Assembly (NCBI GenBank): GCA_003513845.1 | Contig: DOTB01000064.1 | Coordinates: forward strand, 7,360-19,661 | DNA length: 12,302 bases | Reading direction: 5' to 3' | Origin: Candidatus Atribacteria bacterium | GTDB taxonomy: Bacteria > Atribacterota > Phoenicimicrobiia > Phoenicimicrobiales > Phoenicimicrobiaceae | Part shown: one piece after another, positions 1 to 6,811 of the stretch | Position numbering within the stretch: the stretch's first letter is position 1 | How the letters are laid out: every line of letters starts with the position of its first letter | Notes under the pieces: generated by a model | The model's database searches: none | What the model was told of the DNA's origin: nothing | What the model saw: only the letters and a program-made list of their open reading frames with translations | Program-made: the position numbers and the translations under genes

Positions 1-68
1 TTCTCTTTTTCCCGGTATTCCGGAGGTAGAAGATTGATATTTCGAATAGTATTTTTATTTTTGGCCAT
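1..68 (-). CDS. pilN: PilN N-terminus, type IV pilus inner-membrane assembly protein (partial)
   Basis: Only the first 22 codons are present; the gene runs off the left edge. Reading down from the ATG at 68 gives MAKNKNTIRNINLLPPEYRE. The INLLPPEYR stretch is the short cytoplasmic N-terminal motif of PilN, which in characterised systems binds a groove in PilM. The transmembrane helix and periplasmic ferredoxin-like domain expected in PilN lie outside the window. The start is 10 bases after the pilM stop codon, and a purine-rich GAGAAAGG overlapping the end of pilM can serve as ribosome binding site, so the two genes are almost certainly co-transcribed. The short length is the only reason for caution. 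Confidence 0.8.
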   Translation of the reverse strand, partial: MAKNKNTIRNINLLPPEYREKE

Positions 69-78
69 ACTTTGGGAT

Positions 79-1296
79 TTACCTTTCTCTTTTTGCTAAT
101 CCAATAGCAGTAGCTAAAGCAGATTTATATTTATCAAGATGATTAATATCAACCTCATGCTCATTTACAGTAATACCCTTCAAAGGATTAGCTATTACCA
201 CAGTTATACCAAATTGTTTTTTCAACACTTGCCCTAAATTGGGCAATTGGGCCATGCCACCACATAAGATAATTCTCTTATAGTTTACTTTCTGATACTG
301 TGTTTTAAAGTAATTCAATGATTTACGAACCTCATTAAATATTTCATAAACACCAGCATTAATTAAATCGACAATTTCTTTTTGATTAGCTAAAGCTAAA
401 GATTCTTCCGAATTTTCTTTTTCAGTCTTTTCCTTTTTTACCTTTTCTATTTTATTAGTAAGCACTTCTTCTTCTTTTTCTTCTGCTACTTTTCCTAAAG
501 CCTCTTCTGTTTCTTCAATTTCTTCCATTTCTGCTACCTTTTCTGTTTTTTCTTCTGATAAGGAGAGCCCAATTTTACGTTTTAAAACTTCTGCTTCGTT
601 AAAGGGTATATTAAACTTTTTCTCAATTGCTTTGTTAATATCATTACCCCCTTTGAGAATAGTTCTAGTGAATTTCAATCTATCTCCTTCAATTAAGGTG
701 ATTTCAGTAGTACTGGCACCTATGGAAAGAACGATATCTATTCTGGTACCATCTTCCTCACTGCTGGATACTGGTGAAAGATAATTTTCAAAAGCTCTTA
801 TCTGGGCATTGGCAACTATATCAACGGCTTTTGGTTGGATTTTCACATTTTTCAAAACCGATATTTGCTGTTCAACAAGACTTCGCGGTGCCGCAACCAG
901 CAAAACCTTCATCATCTTGCTGCCTTCTTTCTCCTCTAACTCTTCAATTTTTATAGCATCCAGCAAAGATTCTTTCAAATCATAGGGGACATATTTGGGG
1001 GCTTCCCATTGTATTCCTTCAGCTAATTCTTTTTCAGTCATCAATGGCGTGGTAATTTCCCGCACAATAACCTTTTGTCCGGTAATAGCAATAACACTGC
1101 CTCTCTCATATATTCTTTTTTTACGAAGCATTTTAGCTAAGGCCTGGCTTACTGCAGCAACATCTTTTATTTCGCCATGTAAAATACTATCTGGTGGAGT
1201 TAAAACAATTCCAAAATTTTCCAGATGATACCCACCACCGGTCCTGCTAAGTTGTACTGCTTTAATGGATCGGGCGCCAAAATCTATGGCCAGCAT
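79..1296 (-). CDS. pilM: PilM, actin-like ATPase of the type IV pilus platform
   Basis: A 405-residue cytoplasmic FtsA/actin-like protein that binds nucleotide and docks the N-terminus of PilN beneath the pilus assembly platform. Visible landmarks are the N-terminal phosphate-1 loop (IDFGARSIKAVQL, residues 4-16), the second phosphate loop (LSIGASTTEITLIEG, 190-204) followed by FTRTILKGGNDINKAIE, and the adenosine-binding GGMAQLPNL (346-354). The family is usually about 350 residues. The excess is a Glu/Lys-rich, probably helical insert at residues 246-300, directly after the conserved AEVLKRKIGL segment. The ATG at 1296 is preceded by AAGGAG at 1308-1313, so the start is well supported. pilN follows after 10 bases. 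Upstream lies a 205-base gap containing degenerate CGTATAACGTATACC-type repeats and no clear promoter. Confidence 0.93.
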   Translation of the reverse strand: MLAIDFGARSIKAVQLSRTGGGYHLENFGIVLTPPDSILHGEIKDVAAVSQALAKMLRKKRIYERGSVIAITGQKVIVREITTPLMTEKELAEGIQWEAPKYVPYDLKESLLDAIKIEELEEKEGSKMMKVLLVAAPRSLVEQQISVLKNVKIQPKAVDIVANAQIRAFENYLSPVSSSEEDGTRIDIVLSIGASTTEITLIEGDRLKFTRTILKGGNDINKAIEKKFNIPFNEAEVLKRKIGLSLSEEKTEKVAEMEEIEETEEALGKVAEEKEEEVLTNKIEKVKKEKTEKENSEESLALANQKEIVDLINAGVYEIFNEVRKSLNYFKTQYQKVNYKRIILCGGMAQLPNLGQVLKKQFGITVVIANPLKGITVNEHEVDINHLDKYKSALATAIGLAKRER

Positions 1297-1501
1297 AAGT
1301 AGAAATGCTCCTTATAAAAAAGTATATCGTATAACGTATACCGTATATCGTTTAATTATAATTTCGAATCAAAATAGTTGTTAGTCGATGGTATTTAGTC
1401 GTTAGTAAATTAAAATACAGTATTCAGTTATTAGTTTTCAGTTAAAATCCAACAATTTAATAAATACAGCTTAAATAAAAATGAAATTACTTTAATTTTG
1501 A
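1297..1501. repeat. Intergenic gap with degenerate CGTATA / AGTCGTTAGTA repeats
   Basis: No gene is visible between hicA and pilM. From about 1321 to 1352 the sequence alternates CGTATAACG, CGTATACCG and CGTATATCG, and from about 1376 to 1440 it carries AGTCGTTAGTA and CAGTTATTAGTTTTCAGTT motifs. The same words make up part of the 135-bp repeats at 7732-8039 and 8964-9098, so this is a decayed or partial member of the same family. I see no GC-rich terminator after hicA and no clear promoter for pilM, although the pilM Shine-Dalgarno is at the right-hand side of the pilM start. Confidence 0.55.
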
Positions 1502-1726
1502 TTATAAATCTATAAATTCCTCAAGGTTCATTTCTAAGTCTTCTCTTATTATTTTACGTAAGAGTCCTTTTGGAATATTTTTATTCCTGTGTAAAGGTAT
1601 AGTAGTAACTCTGCCATCTTCTGATCTTAATCTTACATGAGAACCCTTTGTTCTTGTTACACTAAAATTCATAGTTTTTAGTAATTTTATTAAATCTTCA
1701 CCTTTGATTGCAGGAAGTTTAGGCAT
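1502..1726 (-). CDS. hicA: HicA-family mRNA interferase toxin
   Basis: A 74-residue, basic YcfA/HicA protein. HicA toxins have a double-stranded-RNA-binding-like fold and cleave mRNA and tmRNA using a single catalytic histidine. Here that histidine is His30 in the family motif KGSHVRLRS (residues 28-36), preceded by the typical GEDLIKLLKTMNFSVTRTKG and followed by TTIPLHRNKNIPKGLLRKIIRE, which matches the conserved (V/I)P.H...I..G....I.. end. Length is normal for the family. The ATG at 1726 lies inside the 3' end of hicB, giving an 8-base overlap, and an AGAAG sequence 9 bases upstream could initiate it. Order is antitoxin first, toxin second, the less common arrangement for hic loci. It sits between pilus genes with no functional link to them. 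Confidence 0.9.
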   Translation of the reverse strand: MPKLPAIKGEDLIKLLKTMNFSVTRTKGSHVRLRSEDGRVTTIPLHRNKNIPKGLLRKIIREDLEMNLEEFIDL

Positions 1727-1958
1727 TTTTATAAACTTCTAATTCTCTAAAACCAACGAATTTATTTAATTCTTCAATGTTCGTTTCTTCCAAGCATATT
1801 TCTATTACTTCTGATATATTTTTTAATGCTTCATCAATATTTTCACCATAAGAATGGCAACCTTTAAATAAGGGACAACTCACTATATAATAACCATCTT
1901 CATCCATTTCAATTATTACAGGAAGATGAATTTTTTCTAATTTCTTTCTTCTTTCCAT
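1719..1958 (-). CDS. hicB: HicB-family antitoxin (UPF0150 type, no separate DNA-binding domain)
   Basis: A 79-residue antitoxin expected to bind and block HicA through a partial RNase H-like fold. The family core is DEDGYYIVSCPLFKGCHSYG (residues 19-38) followed by ENIDEALKNISEVIEICLEE, the standard HicB strand-strand-helix. Many HicB proteins carry a C-terminal ribbon-helix-helix or HTH domain; here the remaining approximately 20 residues (IEELNKFVGFRELEVYKNA) are too short to make a confident DNA-binding domain, so autoregulation may depend on another part of the protein or be absent. The ATG at 1958 has only a weak GGGTTAAAT sequence upstream. An inverted repeat (TTGAT-N5-ATCAA) lies 20-34 bases upstream of the start. 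It is translationally coupled to hicA by overlap. Confidence 0.88.
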   Translation of the reverse strand: MERRKKLEKIHLPVIIEMDEDGYYIVSCPLFKGCHSYGENIDEALKNISEVIEICLEETNIEELNKFVGFRELEVYKNA

Positions 1959-1977
1959 TTATATTTAACCCAATAAA

Positions 1978-1997
1978 TTGATATTTCATCAAGTATA
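1978..1997 (-). promoter_or_regulatory. Candidate hicBA operator and -10 region
   Basis: Upstream of hicB, a perfect inverted repeat TTGAT-N5-ATCAA (1978-1992) directly abuts a TATACT hexamer on the minus strand (1992-1997). The spacing to the hicB start (about 34 bases from the hexamer) is reasonable for a short leader, and toxin-antitoxin loci are usually autorepressed from sites like this. No convincing -35 hexamer is present 16-18 bases further upstream, so this is a weak call. Confidence 0.3.
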
Positions 1998-2055
1998 CTA
2001 ATATTCCCACAGTATTTATCGTTATACGAAATATGAAATACAGTATATGCTTTTT

Positions 2056-2110
2056 GTCATTGCGAGGGGAGCACTCAATATTTTTTGAGTGCTTCCCGTG
2101 GCAATCTCAT
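2056..2110. repeat. GTCATTGCGAG-ended hairpin repeat (copy 1)
   Basis: The unit begins GTCATTGCGAG and ends GGCAATCTCAT, with ATTGC/GCAAT as outer pairing. The inside folds as GGGAGCACTCAA (2067-2078 region) against TTGAGTGCTTCCC (2085-2097) around an AT loop. The same outer ends recur at 7567-7620 and 8786-8840, but with an unrelated inner stem there. It is an interspersed palindromic element, not a gene. On neither strand is the stem followed by a clear T-run, so it is not called a terminator. Confidence 0.7.
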
Positions 2111-2152
2111 CCACTTAAGCCTGCATTATTAACTATCTCTTATACTCCTATA

Positions 2153-2182
2153 ATTATAACAGCAAAAAACATTTTAAAACAA
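2153..2182 (-). promoter_or_regulatory. Candidate extended -10 promoter upstream of hicBA
   Basis: On the minus strand the sequence reads TTGTTT (2177-2182), 18 bases, then TATAAT (2153-2158), with a TG dinucleotide one base before the -10 hexamer (TGTTATAAT). That is a good sigma70-type extended -10 match. Transcription would pass through the hairpin repeat at 2056-2110 and reach hicB about 190 bases downstream. In sequence this AT-rich, chance matches are common. Confidence 0.4.
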
Positions 2183-2412
2183 TTTTTTCTGGTAATCTTC
2201 TTATCATAAAAATATAAAAATAACTAAAGATCAATTGATTTTGCTAAACTATAATTAATAAATCATTATTATAATGAATATTTTCTTCATTATATATAAT
2301 AATTTTTCAAATAACAACTTTTTTATTTGAATTGGCACTTCTTTTATAAAATTTTAAATTATTTATACCTTATATTATCTATCTTAATCTAACTATCGTT
2401 TAAGCAAGCTTA

Positions 2413-3738
2413 TTATATCTCCCGCCAGGATACCTTCACATATCTTTCATTTCCAATAGTAGTCACTGTCTGGAAGTCTTCCATAAAATCACCGTCATAG
2501 TTAATAGTGGTATTATTATGCATCCATACTTCTTCAGCAACTACAGCACCGGTTACTACTGAATCATTTCTAAAATCAACCATCCCACCAGGTAATAATT
2601 CACCTTCTTCATTATAATAACCGCCAGATTGAACTACACCATTTATAGAAGAAGAACTAGCATGAAGTAGAATATCTCCTTGAGCAGCAAGAGCAATTGG
2701 TCCGGGGTAAGCGCCTTCCGGAACGGGGTCATTTCTTAAAATGGTCAAATTAGAACCATTTTTAAATTCCATAGTTCCTGAAGTATCATTGGGGTCATCC
2801 GGATTGTTTTTAGCAACAATTAAGGCGCCATCAGTAATTGTTAAAGAATCGTCATTTCTAAAAATAACATCACCTTCTACATATACCACCCCAGTAAAAT
2901 CATGGTGTCCTCTGCCTTCTATATTGGTGTCAAAGCCATTAGGGTAATAGGTGTTATTGGCAATAGCCATTTGTTTTAGTTCATCATAAGGAACTGGCGG
3001 AATATCCATCGCAGGCCAGTTAAGTGGTCCCGAAAAATCACCATTATCAGTACCATCTAATTTATTTAGAGCACTATAAGGTGTATTGGGATAATCATCC
3101 GGAACACCAGAAGTAGTTGCTATTCCATAAAATGTAAAAGGACCCTTTACATCAATACCATAATTTGAGTGTATATCTCCTCCGGTAATTGTAGCACCAG
3201 GCTTACCCTGGAAGGTAATCATATGGTTCGTCAAGATTGCCTTTTCATATAAGACACTGGTTCTTTGGGTAATTGTAAAATGTGCAACAACTTCAATTGT
3301 TCTTTTGCCTGTTACATCTTCTCCATTTCCTTTTACTACACCAGTTGATTCAATTAATACCCAATCTTTTATTTCATCATTTTCACCACGACGGGGATCA
3401 GCTTCAGGAACAATATTAAGTTCAACATTATAGTATTCTGTTTCTGTTCCATAATTATAACTATCAGTAAAACTATAGTCATTCAAAATTGTAATTTCAT
3501 CATTGTTTAATTTCCACAATGTTTCTTCTATTCCTGACTCAGCTAAATAAAACGCCTTGGTCGAATCTCGCTGCAAAGTTGATAGTTTAGTATCATTTTG
3601 AGCCATAACCAGCATAGCAATTACAATACTCACCAAAACAAAGGCAAAAATTAATACACTTAACAAAGCCATTCCTTTTTGTGATTTCCATATTTTCTTA
3701 TTTTCATTTATATGCAAAAATTTAAAATAACCTTGCAT
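2413..3738 (-). CDS. PilX/GspK-like minor pilin with large beta-rich ectodomain
   Basis: 441 residues when started at the ATG at 3738. The N-terminus is a prepilin-like leader ending KSQKG22, then MALLSVLIFAFVLVSIVIAML, then AQNDTKLSTLQRDSTKAFYLAESGIEETLW, the pattern of the PilX N-terminal domain (A-E-S-G-I with aromatic/Ala context). Position +5 after the predicted cleavage is Ser27, not the usual Glu, as in GspK-like tip subunits. Residues 165-420 have repeated short strands with G/D/N turns (for example VYVEGDVIFRNDDSLTITDG, and DILLHASSSSINGVVQSGG), suggestive of a right-handed beta-helix or similar stacked fold. The longer GTG start at 3747 is unlikely because it lies inside the Shine-Dalgarno AGAGGTGAGG (3742-3751). 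It is the last of three consecutive prepilin-type genes and probably sits at the pilus tip. The exact PilX versus GspK assignment is not certain. Confidence 0.8.
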   Translation of the reverse strand: MQGYFKFLHINENKKIWKSQKGMALLSVLIFAFVLVSIVIAMLVMAQNDTKLSTLQRDSTKAFYLAESGIEETLWKLNNDEITILNDYSFTDSYNYGTETEYYNVELNIVPEADPRRGENDEIKDWVLIESTGVVKGNGEDVTGKRTIEVVAHFTITQRTSVLYEKAILTNHMITFQGKPGATITGGDIHSNYGIDVKGPFTFYGIATTSGVPDDYPNTPYSALNKLDGTDNGDFSGPLNWPAMDIPPVPYDELKQMAIANNTYYPNGFDTNIEGRGHHDFTGVVYVEGDVIFRNDDSLTITDGALIVAKNNPDDPNDTSGTMEFKNGSNLTILRNDPVPEGAYPGPIALAAQGDILLHASSSSINGVVQSGGYYNEEGELLPGGMVDFRNDSVVTGAVVAEEVWMHNNTTINYDGDFMEDFQTVTTIGNERYVKVSWREI

Positions 3739-3741
3739 AAA

Positions 3742-3751
3742 CCTCACCTCT
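3742..3751 (-). promoter_or_regulatory. Strong Shine-Dalgarno that fixes the PilX-like start
   Basis: The minus strand reads AGAGGTGAGG, then three T bases, then ATG at 3738. An in-frame GTG at 3747 would give a three-residue-longer protein but overlaps this ribosome binding site and has none of its own, so the ATG at 3738 is preferred. Confidence 0.7.
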
Positions 3752-3768
3752 TTTTATTAAAAACTTGC

Positions 3769-3783
3769 AGATAATGATTATCT
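3769..3783. promoter_or_regulatory. Fur-box-like 7-1-7 palindrome
   Basis: AGATAAT-G-ATTATCT is a perfect 15-base palindrome. It matches the 7-1-7 Fur-family box (TGATAATNATTATCA) at all but the two outermost bases. It lies 31 bases before the PilX-like start and about 18 bases downstream of the candidate -10 at 3801-3806, a position from which a bound repressor would block transcription. A second related half-site, GATAATGATAAT, lies at 3819-3830. No Fur-family gene is in the window, and the surroundings are AT-rich. Confidence 0.35.
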
Positions 3784-3800
3784 ATCAAACTTAACAATGC

Positions 3801-3829
3801 TTTATAAACTTATTTATCGATAATGATAA
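3801..3829 (-). promoter_or_regulatory. Candidate internal promoter before the PilX-like gene
   Basis: On the minus strand TTATCA (3824-3829), a 17-base spacer and TATAAA (3801-3806) form a moderate sigma70-type match, in a 101-base gap separating the PilW-like and PilX-like genes. The -35 overlaps the GATAATGATAAT half-site and the 15-base palindrome lies just downstream, a layout typical of a repressible promoter. Both hexamers deviate from consensus. Confidence 0.3.
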
Positions 3830-3839
3830 TTTTTTAACT

Positions 3840-4403
3840 CTATTTTCCATTTTCCATGTTTGTTACTAAACCAAAATTTCTTAAATTAACCTCTGTAGTA
3901 AGAATAATATCGGGGTTCCCCCCGGTTTTTGCATCCCCATCTAAATCAACCTGAAGGTTAATTAAAACCTTAGAGGCATTACTTGGATTGGTCATTTCTA
4001 TATTCGATTGATTTAAATAAGTAAAAGAAAGAAAATGAACGTTATCTAAAAAAGGTTGATGAGAACCATCTCCAATTTTCTGTGTTAAGCTATCGCCTGA
4101 ATTCCCCGACCAACTGTAAATTATGCTGTCTTTAGAAAGGATAGTATAATTAATTTTTATGGTATTATTATCAGAGGTATCATCAATTTCATCGCCTTCC
4201 CTGATTTCCTTAACCATTTGGTCAAGCCGCATGCGTGCGTCTCTCTGGGCTTGTAGTTGATATTGGCCTGATATCCAGGAGCGAACTCCGCCTCCAAAAA
4301 AAGTCACCGTGCCAATAGTTATCAGGCTAAGTATAGCTAAAACTACCATCAATTCAATCAATGTAAAACCATTTTTGATAAATGAGTTATCTTTTAAAAT
4401 CAT
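3840..4403 (-). CDS. PilW/PulJ-like minor prepilin
   Basis: A 187-residue prepilin with a short leader ending KNG12 and then FTLIELMVVLAILSLITIG, the canonical class III signal with Phe13 at +1 and Glu17 at +5. The hydrophobic N-terminal helix is followed by RMRLDQMVKEIREGD (about residues 57-71), characteristic of PilW/GspJ-type subunits (bulky helix with R..LD.M..E.R), then a short beta domain with NNTIKINYTILSKDSIIYSW and LINLQVDLDGDAKTGGNPDI. The ATG at 4403 has an AAAAGGGG ribosome binding site. It begins 26 bases after the stop of the large PilV-like gene, so the two are co-transcribed; the next gene follows after 101 bases. It would be processed by the prepilin peptidase encoded at 9947-10723 and take the J/W role in a minor-pilin complex. 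Confidence 0.85.
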   Translation of the reverse strand: MILKDNSFIKNGFTLIELMVVLAILSLITIGTVTFFGGGVRSWISGQYQLQAQRDARMRLDQMVKEIREGDEIDDTSDNNTIKINYTILSKDSIIYSWSGNSGDSLTQKIGDGSHQPFLDNVHFLSFTYLNQSNIEMTNPSNASKVLINLQVDLDGDAKTGGNPDIILTTEVNLRNFGLVTNMENGK

Positions 4404-4429
4404 TAAATTTTTCCCCTTTTATTGTTAGC

Positions 4430-6811
4430 TTAATTAAGATGAAAAGTTATACTCGGTTTTATTTCAATTTCTGTTTCAGGATTGATAAAGGTAATAGTCC
4501 AATTTTTCTTTTCAACTTCTTTATTAAATATCATTTTGATTTCATAAGTTTTATTTTTTTCTAAAGTAAAATAAATAGATTGATTAAAAGTAATCACAGT
4601 GCCATTAACTGCTCCAGGATCATGTGAATACACTTTTGTATCATTTATTAGTAAATCATTTAATCTCTCGCTATCCTCACTATCCTTTTCACTTGATTGC
4701 CATACAATTTTCATTTGTTTTAAATCAATATTGCTATTCAGAACATTTATATTAAAATATACTTGTTTTTTCCCATCACTTCCAGCACCATGCTTTTGGG
4801 AATGATCTATTAATTCTATTGTAATTTCAGGCTTTTCGCAACTAATAGTAATACTATCACTATCCCCACCTGCTTCAGCAGTTACTATAACTGAATCACC
4901 TGCAGGTAAATCACTCAATACTACAGTTGCTTTTCCATCCCCATCTGTACTTTTTGTTACTGGAGAAGATGAGCCATCAAGTTTTGCATTAGTGTAATCA
5001 TTTAACGAAAAGGTAACCTCGATGCCACTTGTAAGATCTCCATTTTTTGTTAATGTTGCAGTAATATTTACTGTTTCTCCAGCCGAAATTGTTGTTTTAT
5101 CAGCTGAAATATCAACCTGATAAATAGGAGCATTAGTACAAATAATATCTACATCACCAAGAACTTCTTCAGGATCATAAAGCCAATTAGCTAACACAGT
5201 AGTAATACCATTCTCTGCTGAACAAGTGTTAATGGTAAGAATAGCAAATGCAATTCCTGATATATCTGTGAAAGAACTAATAGTTTTTTCATTGTTTTCA
5301 AAATAGCAATTATCTTGTGAAATGCTAAAATTTATGGTTTCCGAAACAACATAATCACCATTAAAGTCTTTTAATTCAGCGTAAATAGTGGCTGAACCTC
5401 CTTCGGTTATGGTAATTGGTTCAGACCAAACATACAAATTGTGACTTCTGCATGATACTGAAACTATATCAAAAACTTCAGTTCCGTCTCCCGCTATCCA
5501 GGAAGCAGTTACTTTTACAGTACCTGCATAATTCAATGTAAGTGTAACAACCGCTTCTCCGTTACTATCAGTTGTTAAACTTTCAGGAGATAAATAACCT
5601 AAATTTATATTATCAATAGAAAAATTTATAGTTTCACCTGAAACAGCATTTCCTAAGTAATCTATTAGATAGGCAGTAATCTCGGTTGAATCCTTTTGTG
5701 CGATTGTTAGGTCAGCAGCTTCAACCTTAACATTATTTTTTCCTGGGTCTACTATTTGTATATCAATAACAGCCGGCTCTAATAAAGTAGAAGTAGCTAT
5801 AATAGTTGCAGTTCCGGAAATTGTACCGGCAATTAAATCAACATAAGCCACGCCTTGGCTAGTATTTACCATATTTTCTAAACTTCCTGGGCCCGATACA
5901 ATAGTAAAACTAATTTCTCTATCAGTATTAACAGTATCATCCCCGGCATCAACAATTCTTGCGGTAAGATGGACAATCCCTTCTTCTCCACCTTTTGTGC
6001 TAATTTTATCCTTATCAGCAGTTAATATAATAGCAACCGCATCGTTTGTAACTTTAAGGGTAAGAACATCATATAATTTAATTTCACCTACTGTTAGAGT
6101 AGCTTTAATTTTTACAAACCCTTCTCTCTCCTTTCCTTCGTATTGGTCAAAATATGTTTCAGCTATTCCCTTCACAGGGGGAACACTATAATTTCTTAGA
6201 TTTCCGAGATAAGAGATATCTTTTGATTCTCCTTCTAAATCAATGACAGATTCAATTTCAAAATAAATATTGCTTTCATCCCAGTCAGTAATAATATCGC
6301 CACTTTTATCTACAATTTCGGTATAGATATGGGAAGGTTCTACCCGATCATCTGTACCGGGTAATAAATTATATCGGTCGGCATATATGATAATACCTGC
6401 AGGTATTGCACCAGCTTCTGTAGTAGTAGTAGTTTGTGTATTGCCAATCAAAGTATCAACTATAATGTTTTTATTTTTATCATTCCTGCCCCCCCAAACA
6501 ATCTGGGCTATAACCTTCTTTAAATTTTCGTTAACCATTTGAAAACTAACATTTTGAAAATATTTAGTCCCCTCTATAGGGCCAGAAAATGGTCGTATTT
6601 TTTCAAAAGGTGTATTTTTATAATCTTCTAATATCTGTTGGGCATAATTGGTAGCAACTGTTCTGTCTTTGGAATCACTCATTGATTGAAAAGCAACAGA
6701 AAACGCTTGAAATAACCCTATAGCTACCAACGCTAAGATGGCAACCGCCACCATAAGTTCAATTAAGGAAAATCCCGTTTGGTTTCGGGATAATTTATTC
6801 TTTTGTAACAT
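4430..6811 (-). CDS. Giant PilV/GspI-like prepilin with tandem Ig-like (invasin/Big-type) domains
   Basis: 793 residues. Leader ends QTG13, then FSLIELMVAVAILALVAIGLF with Phe14 at +1 and Glu18 at +5, followed by a GspI/PilV-type helix (DRTVATNYAQQILEDYK). After a Thr5 linker (127-131) come about five Ig-like modules, roughly 138-255, 258-355, 359-453, 457-558 and 563-658. They share the Big-type pattern: VEAADLTIAQKDSTEITAYL, TIYAELKDFNGDYVVSETIN and DKTTISAGETVNITATLTKNG open modules, and D..G.A.V.L....A..V.VTA motifs close them. Cysteines 454, 558 and 658 lie at module ends, with 502 and 530 inside module four. Residues 660-793 form a further beta-rich domain ending in WTITFINPETEIEI. Ordinary PilV/GspI proteins are about 120-200 residues, so this is a modular pilin and probably a tip adhesin. 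ATG at 6811 follows AGGAGAGG (6820-6827). Confidence 0.88.
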   Translation of the reverse strand: MLQKNKLSRNQTGFSLIELMVAVAILALVAIGLFQAFSVAFQSMSDSKDRTVATNYAQQILEDYKNTPFEKIRPFSGPIEGTKYFQNVSFQMVNENLKKVIAQIVWGGRNDKNKNIIVDTLIGNTQTTTTTEAGAIPAGIIIYADRYNLLPGTDDRVEPSHIYTEIVDKSGDIITDWDESNIYFEIESVIDLEGESKDISYLGNLRNYSVPPVKGIAETYFDQYEGKEREGFVKIKATLTVGEIKLYDVLTLKVTNDAVAIILTADKDKISTKGGEEGIVHLTARIVDAGDDTVNTDREISFTIVSGPGSLENMVNTSQGVAYVDLIAGTISGTATIIATSTLLEPAVIDIQIVDPGKNNVKVEAADLTIAQKDSTEITAYLIDYLGNAVSGETINFSIDNINLGYLSPESLTTDSNGEAVVTLTLNYAGTVKVTASWIAGDGTEVFDIVSVSCRSHNLYVWSEPITITEGGSATIYAELKDFNGDYVVSETINFSISQDNCYFENNEKTISSFTDISGIAFAILTINTCSAENGITTVLANWLYDPEEVLGDVDIICTNAPIYQVDISADKTTISAGETVNITATLTKNGDLTSGIEVTFSLNDYTNAKLDGSSSPVTKSTDGDGKATVVLSDLPAGDSVIVTAEAGGDSDSITISCEKPEITIELIDHSQKHGAGSDGKKQVYFNINVLNSNIDLKQMKIVWQSSEKDSEDSERLNDLLINDTKVYSHDPGAVNGTVITFNQSIYFTLEKNKTYEIKMIFNKEVEKKNWTITFINPETEIEIKPSITFHLN
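6420..6433 (-). repeat. In-frame ACT trinucleotide run in the giant pilin linker
   Basis: Four consecutive ACT codons plus one ACA encode Thr127-Thr131 at the junction between the pilin head and the first Ig-like module. Changes in copy number would keep the frame and alter only linker length. Confidence 0.7.

Larger units (their letters stand above)
1959..2412. other. 454-base AT-rich intergenic region between the PilX-like gene and hicBA
   Basis: No coding sequence is visible. It contains, from left to right, the putative hicB control region, a GTATAACG-type repeat fragment (about 2028-2050), a hairpin repeat with GTCATTGCGAG end (2056-2110), a candidate minus-strand promoter (2153-2182), and a long stretch of about 200 bases that is almost entirely A and T (about 2190-2400). 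I see no GC-rich stem with a T-run after the PilX-like stop codon that would make a convincing intrinsic terminator. Confidence 0.6.

Noticed and set aside
2067..2097. Intrinsic terminator at the hairpin repeat
   Set aside because: The stem is good but neither strand has a T-run after it, and the same ends occur in other repeat copies, so it is better explained as an interspersed element.
3739..3747. Longer PilX-like protein starting at the GTG at 3747
   Set aside because: The GTG overlaps the strong Shine-Dalgarno AGAGGTGAGG that is correctly placed for the ATG at 3738.
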